64,000 nt of DNA from an uncultured Aquimarina sp. GTDB lineage: Bacteria > Bacteroidota > Bacteroidia > Flavobacteriales > Flavobacteriaceae. Under the pieces are notes generated by a model. That model saw only the letters and a program-made list of their open reading frames with translations. It was not told where the DNA came from and did no database searches. Made by a program: the position numbers and the translations under genes. Below are positions 33,817 to 42,162 of the stretch, piece after piece. Position 1 is the stretch's first letter, and the number at the start of each line of letters is the position of its first letter. The DNA lies in NCBI RefSeq assembly GCF_947500065.1, contig NZ_CANMQT010000002.1:930001-994000 (forward strand), in the 5' to 3' direction.

Positions 33817-35153
33817 TCACATCCTAAATCTGCTCTGGATGTGTCATCATTATTTGGAAAACAATTTCCAGAATTAATTGATTCAGGAACATATCTGTTC
33901 AATTCAGGATCTCTCAAGCTATTCGAAATAAAAGAAGTCATATCATCGATTTCTTCTTCCGTAAGATTTATAGTTCCAAATTGAGATGCTAAGTTCTCTG
34001 CTGGAACCTCTGTATTTTGCGGAGTTCCATCATTTTTATAAGATATCACATCTTTTACAGAAGTAAAAGTTCCTCCGTGACCATAGAAACCATTGTCTAC
34101 TAAATTGTATAATGTTGGTGTTTTAAATTTATAATCATCACTTGGGTTATTCGTAAAATTACCTCTTCCTCTTTTTACATTCTCGATATTCACGTCATAT
34201 AATAGTAATGCATCATTAGAGTTCTCAAAATCCCCCATACCAAAAGAATGAAAACTTTTATCATTAAGTGCTGGTCCCGTATGACATTCATAACATTTCC
34301 CATTTCCAAAAAAAGCAATAGCTCCTCTCTTCTCTGTATCGCTTAAAGCATCACTATTCCCTTTTAACCAATCCTGCCAAGGAGATCTATTTGCTAACAA
34401 TGTTCTTTCATACGCTGCAATAGCCAAAGCTGCATTATCTTTCGTATATCTTTCACTTTCTGCTACATCTGGAAAAGCAGCATCAAAAAGGTTTTTGTAC
34501 CCAAAAGTATTTACAAAATCTACATCAATTTGTAGTCTATGTACTTTTTGTCCTTTGATTGCCTGCACTTCTACTCCTTGAAATCCTAAAAAATTTTCTT
34601 GAATTTCTGTCCAACTAGCTTCGGTACCAGCATTAGTACCTGTTCCTCCGAACTGTCCATTCCAAAGCATAACATCCTGATACGCTACATTAAGCAATGT
34701 TGGCGATCGCAAAGGTTGTATATCTACAGAATCTCGAGGAACGTTAGTATTAACAACTCTATCTTCTCCTCTTATACCAAAACCTACTCCACATTCACCG
34801 ATTCCTTGTCTTAATCCTGCACTAAATCCAGCCGAAGCCTGGTGACAAGACGCACAAGAATAAGTCCCTTTCATCTCGTCAATTTTTGGGTTTCCTCCAG
34901 TAGCCGTTTCATGAAGTAATAATCTACCTAAGGCAACTTTCTCACTAGTAATTGGATTTAAAGGATCTTGTGGGATACTGGCATAGTCATTACTCTCAGG
35001 TAATATAAAAAAAGCAGCTCCCTCTCCATTTGATGCAATATCCAGCGTACTTAATAACTCCGTATCTAAATTCGATACGATAGGGATGTAATCGTCTTTG
35101 GTACAAGAGGAAATTAGTAAAACAATTGCTCCTAGAATCGGTAATTTTTTCAT
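33813..35153 (-). CDS. Di-haem cytochrome-c peroxidase (MauG/CcpA family) lipoprotein
   Basis: A 446-residue periplasmic or surface lipoprotein (lipobox LISSC, Cys17). Two c-type haem motifs are visible: CASCH at residues 100-104 and CYECH at 287-291. The inter-haem segment and C-terminal FKTPTLYNLVDNGFYGHGG fit the CcpA/MauG superfamily, which reduces peroxide or oxidises protein side chains. It is longer than the MbnH-like enzyme at 46785 and has no MbnP gene beside it, so classical peroxidase function is more likely. It overlaps the VOC gene stop by 4 bp, tail to tail. Confidence 0.9.
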   Translation of the reverse strand: MKKLPILGAIVLLISSCTKDDYIPIVSNLDTELLSTLDIASNGEGAAFFILPESNDYASIPQDPLNPITSEKVALGRLLLHETATGGNPKIDEMKGTYSCASCHQASAGFSAGLRQGIGECGVGFGIRGEDRVVNTNVPRDSVDIQPLRSPTLLNVAYQDVMLWNGQFGGTGTNAGTEASWTEIQENFLGFQGVEVQAIKGQKVHRLQIDVDFVNTFGYKNLFDAAFPDVAESERYTKDNAALAIAAYERTLLANRSPWQDWLKGNSDALSDTEKRGAIAFFGNGKCYECHTGPALNDKSFHSFGMGDFENSNDALLLYDVNIENVKRGRGNFTNNPSDDYKFKTPTLYNLVDNGFYGHGGTFTSVKDVISYKNDGTPQNTEVPAENLASQFGTINLTEEEIDDMTSFISNSLRDPELNRYVPESINSGNCFPNNDDTSRADLGCD

Positions 35154-35277
35154 TTGATATTATGTTTCCCTTTTAGATTAACTTTTTGATTTTAACTTTC
35201 TTAAAAAAGTGTTAAAACGCAAATTTAATAAAAAAGGCAATACCGTATGCTATTTACTTTTTAAAAATACTGCACAT

Positions 35278-36555
35278 TTACTTTGAAGATTTTTCTTTAA
35301 TAAAAACGTTACTAATGATAAGACAAAATATAGCAGGCATTAGCCAAGCTAAACTATATCGCCCAAGTGGAATTAATTCCAAAATGGCTTGTACTTGATC
35401 TTTAAGCCCAATAGATCCCAAAAAATCCGGCAAACTAAATATAATAGTAACAATAACAACTGCTCTGAATACAATTGAAGAAGTAAATTTATCTGGTAAT
35501 ACATTTAGTAGTATTAATACAATAGTAATTGGGTAAATAAACATTAAAGCAGGAATGGCTACTACTATTATGTCATGTACATCCAACTGTCCCATTACCA
35601 CACCTAAAATACACCCTATAACAGCAGTTATAATATATGCTTGATGAGATTCTCCAAATATTCCTTTTATAAAATCTGCTGTCCCTGTTACAATTCCAAC
35701 GGCAGTCGTAAAACAAGCAAGAGAAACCAGAACACTTAGGAAAGTGCTTCCTATATTGCCTAAGGTTTTTAGACTAAGGCCTGATAATAATTCTGTACGA
35801 CTGATTTCCTGTTCGAAAGCTCCATTAAACAGAGCTCCATTAAATATTAACCCTGCATATACTATAAAAAGGCCTATTCCGGCGATTATCCCTGAATTAC
35901 GTATTAACAATCGATTTTCTTCAAAACTTTTTCTTCCCTTTAACTGAAGTGAAATTATAATTACTCCACCAACCACAACAGCTCCGATTGCATCAAATGT
36001 TTGATATCCTTCTAATAACCCTTCTACAACAGGAGTTTCAAAAACCGAACTATTCATAGGAGGATGTGTAGAAAAAATTCCAATGAAAATAATACTCAGA
36101 ATTACAATAAAAATAACAGGAGTAAGAAACTTACCGAGTATGTTCAGAATCTTTGAACGGTTTAATACAAAAAACAGTACAATGCAAAAATAGACACTAC
36201 TTGTTAACAAAGAACTTGTTCCAAAAAAAGGTTGAATAGCCATCTCATGAGTTACCGATGCCGTTCTTGGTGACGGTAAAGCGATGGAAATAGCGTATAC
36301 TATAAAACAATAAACAAGGCTAAAAGTAGGAGAAACTTTTTTTCCAAAATCCAACATAGTTCCTTGTAGTTTTGCATGTGCAAAAATACCAAATAGCGGA
36401 AGTACAACTGCAGAAATAACAAACCCAATAGTAACCCAAAACCACATGTCTCCCGCCTTAAAGCCAAGATTGGGAGGTAAAATTAAATTTCCTGCCCCAA
36501 AAAACATGGAGAACAATGCAAATCCTGTTATAAAAGTTTCTTTATTAAATCGCAT
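35278..36555 (-). CDS. brnQ: Branched-chain amino acid transporter BrnQ (LIVCS family)
   Basis: Inner-membrane sodium- or proton-coupled carrier for Leu, Ile and Val, 425 residues with about twelve TM helices. The N-terminal FALFSMFFGAGNLILPPNLGFKAG, in pieces FSMFFGAGNLI and PPNLGF, is the LIVCS family signature. The mid-region FTTAVGIVTGTADFI and the VIGCILGVVMGQLDVHDI stretch also fit. It is divergent from the alpha/beta hydrolase gene (62-bp gap). No regulatory motif stands out. Confidence 0.93.
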   Translation of the reverse strand: MRFNKETFITGFALFSMFFGAGNLILPPNLGFKAGDMWFWVTIGFVISAVVLPLFGIFAHAKLQGTMLDFGKKVSPTFSLVYCFIVYAISIALPSPRTASVTHEMAIQPFFGTSSLLTSSVYFCIVLFFVLNRSKILNILGKFLTPVIFIVILSIIFIGIFSTHPPMNSSVFETPVVEGLLEGYQTFDAIGAVVVGGVIIISLQLKGRKSFEENRLLIRNSGIIAGIGLFIVYAGLIFNGALFNGAFEQEISRTELLSGLSLKTLGNIGSTFLSVLVSLACFTTAVGIVTGTADFIKGIFGESHQAYIITAVIGCILGVVMGQLDVHDIIVVAIPALMFIYPITIVLILLNVLPDKFTSSIVFRAVVIVTIIFSLPDFLGSIGLKDQVQAILELIPLGRYSLAWLMPAIFCLIISNVFIKEKSSK

Positions 36556-36617
36556 TTGGTTAGGTTTATGTCGCTTTAACGAATATTGATAAAAAAGTTG
36601 AAATATAAAATTTCAAA

Positions 36618-37397
36618 ATGACATTAGCATATAAAGGGATTGAAATTAATTATCACATCTCAGGAAAAGGTACTCCCTTGGTTTTTTTACACGGTTTTTT
36701 AGAAAATTCAACTATGTGGAATGATGTTGTTTCTTATTTTTCTGAAACACACGCCTGTATCACAATTGACTTATTAGGTCACGGAAAAACAGATTGCCTG
36801 GGTTATATTCATAGGATGGAAGATATGGCAGAGGCTGTAAAAGCTGTTTTAGACATTACTATAACAGATAAACCAATACTTATTGGTCATTCTATGGGTG
36901 GGTATGTTTCATTAGCATATCTAGATCTGTTTCCAGAGATGATATCCGGAATCGTCTTGCTAAACTCTACTTCTTTCCCCGATAATGAAGAAAGAAAGAT
37001 AAATCGTAGCCGTGCCATTGATATCGTAAAGAAAAACCCCAATGCATATACTAGCATGGCGATTGCTAATCTTTTTGCAGAGGAAAACCGTTCTAAATTT
37101 AGTGATCAAATTGAGACTATAAAGAATGAAGCCTCTAAAACTCCTCTTCAAGGAATTATTTCTGCTCTGGAAGGCATGAAGATTAGAAAAGATCACACGA
37201 AGACCTTGTTAAATTTTAAAAAACAAAAAATAATTTTTGCAGGAGAAAAAGATCCAGTATTACCATATCAACAAAATCTGAAAGAATCAAAGCACTCTAA
37301 AACGGATGTAATCTCCTTTAAAGGGGGGCACATGTCTTACATCGAAAACAAAGAGGAGCTTTTAAAATCTTTACATCAATTTCTAAAAAAAAGCTGA
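36618..37397 (+). CDS. Alpha/beta hydrolase
   Basis: A 259-residue cytoplasmic hydrolase of the alpha/beta fold with oxyanion segment FLHGFLENSTMW. The nucleophile elbow is GHSMGG (about residues 92-97, Ser94), the acid lies in AGEKDPVLP, and the catalytic His in GGHMSYIE near the C-terminus. No signal peptide is present. It may act on esters or lactones; the closest style is the MenH/BioH-like small hydrolases, but the substrate cannot be named. It is divergent from brnQ. Confidence 0.88.
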   Translation: MTLAYKGIEINYHISGKGTPLVFLHGFLENSTMWNDVVSYFSETHACITIDLLGHGKTDCLGYIHRMEDMAEAVKAVLDITITDKPILIGHSMGGYVSLAYLDLFPEMISGIVLLNSTSFPDNEERKINRSRAIDIVKKNPNAYTSMAIANLFAEENRSKFSDQIETIKNEASKTPLQGIISALEGMKIRKDHTKTLLNFKKQKIIFAGEKDPVLPYQQNLKESKHSKTDVISFKGGHMSYIENKEELLKSLHQFLKKS

Positions 37398-37615
37398 TAT
37401 ATTCCCGTCTTCTCTAGAGAGACATCTCTTTGAAAAAAAATCAAAATCCAGCATGATTTATCCGACGAAATACAATTTTACAAGCCAAAAACACTATAAA
37501 ATACATTTTCCAAGCAAAATTTCAAGTTTTTTTAAAATTTTTTCTTACAAATTGTTGTTAATAACTAAAAAAACATTATTATTGTATTGATAATGAACTT
37601 TTAACCCCCACAAAG

Positions 37616-37885
37616 ATGAAGAAATCTACCCCCAATTCGTCATTCTCCATATCAAAAATATATTGCGCTTTATTCGGCCATGATTATGTTACTTCAAAAC
37701 AGGTAACTCATCACATAAAAGAATATACCTGTTCTCATTGTCGCGAACAAGCAACTACTAATAGTAGAGGAAGATTAGAAGTAATGACTCCAAAGCTTAA
37801 AGAAATTAATGATGTATTAGCATCTGTTCATGCTAAGAAAACTGCACGAAACAAAAGTAAATTAAACCTTCAAGCTGCTTCTTAA
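37616..37885 (+). CDS. Small zinc-ribbon-like hypothetical protein
   Basis: An 89-residue basic cytoplasmic protein. CALFGHDYVTSKQVTHHIKEYTCSHC, read in parts as CALFGHDY and YTCSHC, gives two Cys and several His that could hold a zinc ion. A Lys-rich C-terminus (KKTARNKSKLN) follows. The pattern resembles small DUF1660-like proteins and is seen in other flavobacteria. Function unknown. It converges on thiL, with just 1 bp between the two stop codons. Confidence 0.65.
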   Translation: MKKSTPNSSFSISKIYCALFGHDYVTSKQVTHHIKEYTCSHCREQATTNSRGRLEVMTPKLKEINDVLASVHAKKTARNKSKLNLQAAS

Positions 37886-37886
37886 A

Positions 37887-38933
37887 TTATTCTTTTATAG
37901 GATTCCATCCTTGCGCAGTTAATTGAATTTTCTCATTAGCTCTTGTAACTAATCCAATTCCACTTTTCTCATCGGTCATATGACCTATTACTGTTAGATT
38001 AGGGTTTGCCTTAATCTTTGGAAAATCCTCTTGTTTAATAGTAAAGAGTAATTCATAATCCTCGCCTCCACTAAGTGCCACAGTTGTACTGTTCAACTTA
38101 AACTCTTCACAAGTAGAAATCACCGCAGGATCTAAAGGTATCTTTTCTTCGTATAGATTTACACCAACTTTTGATTTAGTACATAAATGTATAACCTCTG
38201 AAGATAAACCATCGCTTATATCAATCATACTTGTCGGTTGTACTTCTAATGCTTTAAGAAGTTCAAGAATATCTTTACGCGCTTCGGGTTTTAATTGTCG
38301 TTCTATTAAATATGAATACTGATCTAAATCTGGTTGAGAATTAGGATTTGCTTTATATACCTGTTTTTCTCTTTCTAAAATCTGCAGGCCTAGATATGCC
38401 GCTCCTAAATCACCTGTAACTACTAAGAGATCTTTTTCTCCAGCGCCATCGCGATATACTATGCTTTCTTCATCTGCATGACCAACAGCAGTAATACTAA
38501 TCATTAACCCAGTAGTAGAAGAGGTAGTATCTCCACCTACTACATCTACATTATATATTTTAGCCGCAGTTTGAATTCCAGCATATAATTCCTCTAATGC
38601 TTCTAAAGGAAACCTATTAGATACGGCAATAGATACAGTGATCTGTGTTGCAGTTGCATTCATAGCATACACATCAGAAAGATTTACTATCACTGCCTTA
38701 TAACCTAAATGTTTTAATGGCACATAGGATAAGTCAAAGTGTACTCCCTCAATCAACAGATCTGTAGTTAATACACATTTTTTGTTTTTAAAATCCATAA
38801 CAGCTGCATCATCTCCAATACCACGAATAGTAGATTCTTGTTTTATTTCAAAACTATTTGTCAAATGATCTATCAGTCCAAATTCTCCTAATTCAGAAAG
38901 GGATGTTCTTGATGTATTTTTATCTTCAATCAT
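37887..38933 (-). CDS. thiL: Thiamine-monophosphate kinase
   Basis: Final step of thiamine diphosphate synthesis: phosphorylates thiamine phosphate with ATP. Key segments are GIGDDAAVMDF (metal/ATP binding), LSDVYAMNA, VVGGDTTSS and SGGEDYELLF. The start at 38933 (MIEDKN, 348 residues) is preferred over an ATG at 38954: a TACCTTTG -7-type box on the minus strand (38946-38939) would lie inside the longer version and would give a nearly leaderless transcript (inference). The length matches the family. Confidence 0.94.
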   Translation of the reverse strand: MIEDKNTSRTSLSELGEFGLIDHLTNSFEIKQESTIRGIGDDAAVMDFKNKKCVLTTDLLIEGVHFDLSYVPLKHLGYKAVIVNLSDVYAMNATATQITVSIAVSNRFPLEALEELYAGIQTAAKIYNVDVVGGDTTSSTTGLMISITAVGHADEESIVYRDGAGEKDLLVVTGDLGAAYLGLQILEREKQVYKANPNSQPDLDQYSYLIERQLKPEARKDILELLKALEVQPTSMIDISDGLSSEVIHLCTKSKVGVNLYEEKIPLDPAVISTCEEFKLNSTTVALSGGEDYELLFTIKQEDFPKIKANPNLTVIGHMTDEKSGIGLVTRANEKIQLTAQGWNPIKE

Positions 38934-39226
38934 AATTGCAAAGGTAGGGAACAACCTGAATTCATTATATAAAAAAATCCGGAATTAATCTGTTTGTTTT
39001 AGGCTTTAGTGTCAACAGTCATAATTTTTTGTTACCTTTTTAAACAAAGTTTATCAAAACCGAATAATCTAATCCAAATAATTAATTCTAATAATTTTAA
39101 GTTTTTATAACGTATTTAAACCTTAACTATAGTTTTGATAAACTATGGATTTTTAGGGTATTCCCTAGGTTAACTGTTATATATATGTATTCTTACAACC
39201 TAATAATTAATTCAAATACACCAAGC

Positions 39227-40441
39227 ATGAAAAAATATCTTAGTACTATAATATGTGTTTTGATCTGTTTGTCTATTATTAGTTGTAGTAATGATGACGA
39301 AAACAATAACAACAATCCCATCAGCGAATGTACTACTGTAATTTCAGGAGGGATTTATCCTAGTTGTGGAATTGACTTCGTATCTTCTATATCCCTTGCA
39401 GAAATGGGAGCCACAGGAGGAAATGATAGCTGGGGATGGACAGACAGTGATGGTAAAGAGTATGTCATTATGTGTCTTAATAACGGAACAGCTTTTATTG
39501 ATATTTCTAATCCCGAAACTCCAATATATTTAGGAAAACTTCCTACTGCTACACAAAATAGCTCTTGGCGTGATGCTAAAGTATATGAAAATCATGCTTT
39601 TATAGTTAGTGAAGCTGTTGGTCATGGAATGCAAGTTTTTGATTTAACTCGATTAAGAAACGTTAGTAATCCACCTGAAACATTTACCGCAGATGCACGG
39701 TATACAGGTTTTGGTAATGCACATAATATTGTAATTAATGAAGATACCGGTTTTGCATATGGTGTAGGAACGTCTACATTTGGTGGCGGACCACATTTTG
39801 TAAATATCCAAGACCCTCTGAACCCTATAGCAGCTGGTGGCTTTATTTCTGATGGTGGTGATGACTATAGTCACGATGCTCAAGTTGTTACTTATAATGG
39901 ACCTGATACTGATTATACCGGCAAAGAAATATTAATAGGAAGTAATCAGATAGAAATTGTAATCGCGGATATCACTGATAAAAACGATCCAAAAACAATC
40001 TCCACTATCAATTACGCTAATGTTGGATACACTCATCAAGGTTGGTTTACAGAAGATCAACGATTTTTCTTGTTGGGAGATGAACTTGATGAACAACGTA
40101 TAGGTTTTAATACCAGAACGATTGTCTTTGATTTTGAAGACCTTGACAATCCAAAGTTTCACATGAACTATACCGGTCCAACCCCATCGATTGACCATAA
40201 TGGATATGTAAAAGGGAATAAATTTTACTTAGCCAACTATAGAGCAGGTATTAGAATTATTGATATCTCTGATATTGCCTCTAGCACTATGAGTGAAGTT
40301 GCCTTTTTTGATACTTTCCCTTCTAATGATGATGCTGGTTTTAGTGGTGCCTGGAACGTTTACCCTTATTTTGAAAGTGGGAATATAGTGATCAGTGATA
40401 TTGGCTCTGGATTCATATTAGTAAAAGAAAGTACTCCTTAA
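39227..40441 (+). CDS. Choice-of-anchor B family protein, lipoprotein form
   Basis: A 404-residue LVIVD-repeat protein. The start at MKKYLS (39227) gives a signal peptide with lipobox SIISC; an earlier ATG at 39185 adds 14 residues ahead of it. The mature protein carries the family pattern NDSWGWTD, FIDISNPETPIYLGKLPTA, SSWRDAKVYENHAFIVSEA, GMQVFDLTRLRN and YTHQGWFTEDQRFFLLGDE, forming an LVIVD beta-propeller. No C-terminal sorting tail is present, so its anchor is the N-terminal lipid. Two paralogues downstream use T9SS tails instead. A TAGTTTTG -7-like box at 39130-39137 could drive it. Confidence 0.88.
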   Translation: MKKYLSTIICVLICLSIISCSNDDENNNNNPISECTTVISGGIYPSCGIDFVSSISLAEMGATGGNDSWGWTDSDGKEYVIMCLNNGTAFIDISNPETPIYLGKLPTATQNSSWRDAKVYENHAFIVSEAVGHGMQVFDLTRLRNVSNPPETFTADARYTGFGNAHNIVINEDTGFAYGVGTSTFGGGPHFVNIQDPLNPIAAGGFISDGGDDYSHDAQVVTYNGPDTDYTGKEILIGSNQIEIVIADITDKNDPKTISTINYANVGYTHQGWFTEDQRFFLLGDELDEQRIGFNTRTIVFDFEDLDNPKFHMNYTGPTPSIDHNGYVKGNKFYLANYRAGIRIIDISDIASSTMSEVAFFDTFPSNDDAGFSGAWNVYPYFESGNIVISDIGSGFILVKESTP

Positions 40442-40499
40442 CAAACCATACAATTATTACATAAATCCCTATTAACTATATTCTTAAAAAACTCAACCA

Positions 40500-41933
40500 A
40501 TGAAAAAAATAATTCTACTTAGCTTAATTTTTTCGTCATTTATTTTGCAATCTCAAACATTGTGTGATAATGGAATGGCAGCTTCATTTCCTTGTAATGA
40601 CTACGATCTTTTATCCCAGATTTCTTTAGCAACTATGGGGGCTGGATCTGCTAATGACAGTTGGGGTTGGACCGATCCTACAAATGGAAAAGAATATGCA
40701 ATTATTGCTTTGAATAATGGAACTGCTTTTATTGATGTTTCTAATTCTATTAATCCTATATACTTAGGAAAAGTACCAACAGCCACATCTAGTAGTTCTT
40801 GGAGAGACGTAAAAGTATATGAAAACCACGCATTTATAGTAAGTGAAGCATCTAATCATGGTATGCAGGTGTTTGATTTAACCCGATTACGAAATGTAAC
40901 CAACACTCCTGAAACATTTACAGCCGATAATAGATATACTGGTTTTGGTAGTGCTCATAATATCGTTATTAATGAAGATTCTGGATTCGCGTATGCTGTA
41001 GGTACCAGCAGATCCGGAACATATCAAGGAGGGCCTTTATTCATCGATATTCGCGATCCTAAAAACCCGGTTGATGCAGGTGGTTTTCTCTCCACAGGAG
41101 GGGAAGCTTATAGTCATGATGCACAAGCTATAATCTATAACGGCCCAGACACAGATTATACAGGTCGTGAAATTTTAATAGGAAGTAATGAAATTGAAGT
41201 AGTGATTGCCGATATTACAGATAAAGCAAACCCAGTGACAATAGCTACTATTAGTTATTCTGATGTGGCTTATACACATCAAGGTTGGTTTACTGAAGAT
41301 CAACGGTATTTTTTACTAGGTGATGAAGGTGATGAAAGTGCAGTAGGCTTTAATACTAGAACAATTATTTTTGATTTTAATGATCTTGACAATCCAATAT
41401 TTCATATGAATTATACTGGTCCTACGGCTGCAATAGATCATAATGGATACGTAAAAGGAAATAAGTTCTATATGGCTAATTATAGAGCTGGGTTACGTGT
41501 TATTGACATTTCAGATATTGCAAATAAAAATATTTCGGAAATAGGGTATTTCGACAGCTTTCCTTCAAGTAATAATGCTGGTGGTGGTGGTGCTTGGAAT
41601 GTATATCCATATTTTGATAGTGGAAATATTGTAATCAGTGATATTAACTCAGGTTTTTTACTCGTTAGACAAAGTAATACATTAAGTGTAAATGATTTTA
41701 CAAACAAATCTGATTTTGCCATGTTTCCTAACCCTACAAAATCAAGCGTTACAGTTAACTCGGGAAACGAGTCTCCTTTAGAAAAAATAGAAGTATTTAA
41801 TATTCTTGGAAAGAAAATGAGAGAAATTACCAAATTTGACAATGCTAATAACATAACTATTAATTTAGAATATGCGCCTGGAATTTATTTAATTAGAATA
41901 AACGATGCAACAAAAAAATTAGTTATAAACTGA
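40500..41933 (+). CDS. Choice-of-anchor B family protein with T9SS tail
   Basis: A 477-residue LVIVD-propeller protein with a cleavable signal (MKKIILLSLIFSSFILQSQ). The propeller spans about residues 25-395, closely matching its two neighbours (NDSWGWTDPTNGKEYAI; HQGWFTEDQRYFLLGDEGD). A C-terminal T9SS type A domain is present at about residues 405-477 (MFPNPTKSSVTV; GIYLIRINDATKK). It should be secreted by the type IX system and fixed to the surface or released. It starts 58 bp after the lipoprotein paralogue and may share its transcript. Confidence 0.9.
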   Translation: MKKIILLSLIFSSFILQSQTLCDNGMAASFPCNDYDLLSQISLATMGAGSANDSWGWTDPTNGKEYAIIALNNGTAFIDVSNSINPIYLGKVPTATSSSSWRDVKVYENHAFIVSEASNHGMQVFDLTRLRNVTNTPETFTADNRYTGFGSAHNIVINEDSGFAYAVGTSRSGTYQGGPLFIDIRDPKNPVDAGGFLSTGGEAYSHDAQAIIYNGPDTDYTGREILIGSNEIEVVIADITDKANPVTIATISYSDVAYTHQGWFTEDQRYFLLGDEGDESAVGFNTRTIIFDFNDLDNPIFHMNYTGPTAAIDHNGYVKGNKFYMANYRAGLRVIDISDIANKNISEIGYFDSFPSSNNAGGGGAWNVYPYFDSGNIVISDINSGFLLVRQSNTLSVNDFTNKSDFAMFPNPTKSSVTVNSGNESPLEKIEVFNILGKKMREITKFDNANNITINLEYAPGIYLIRINDATKKLVIN

Positions 41934-42078
41934 TGTCTAATTTTTGTTGAAAGTTAGACCTTAATTGTATCCCTGGTTTAATGACTCAACAATTATTAAT
42001 AGAATATATATCAAAAAACAATTAAATATTGATTATAAGGCGGTTAAACCAGCAAAAGAGTGCGGAAAGTTAGGAATG

Positions 42079-42162
42079 AGTTTGGGATTTTTTAAACTAA
42101 TTTTGTGTAATACGCTAGTTTTCAAGAACTAGTTTAAACTAACTACAAAATTACACAAACTC
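42079..42162 (+). other. Nested inverted repeats before the third choice-of-anchor B gene
   Basis: TTTGTGTAAT (42102-42111) pairs with ATTACACAAA (42150-42159). Inside, CTAGTT/AACTAG (42115-42120 and 42127-42132) forms a second stem. GAGTTTG (42078-42084) can also pair with CAAACTC (42156-42162), giving alternative folds that reach the ATG. A TAATTTTG -7-like box is at 42098-42105. This may be an mRNA leader structure or a protein-binding site. Confidence 0.5.

Noticed and set aside
33813-35153. Second MbnH of an MbnP/MbnH pair
   Set aside because: It has two haem motifs but no MbnP-type neighbour, and its length and segments fit the general cytochrome-c peroxidase group better.
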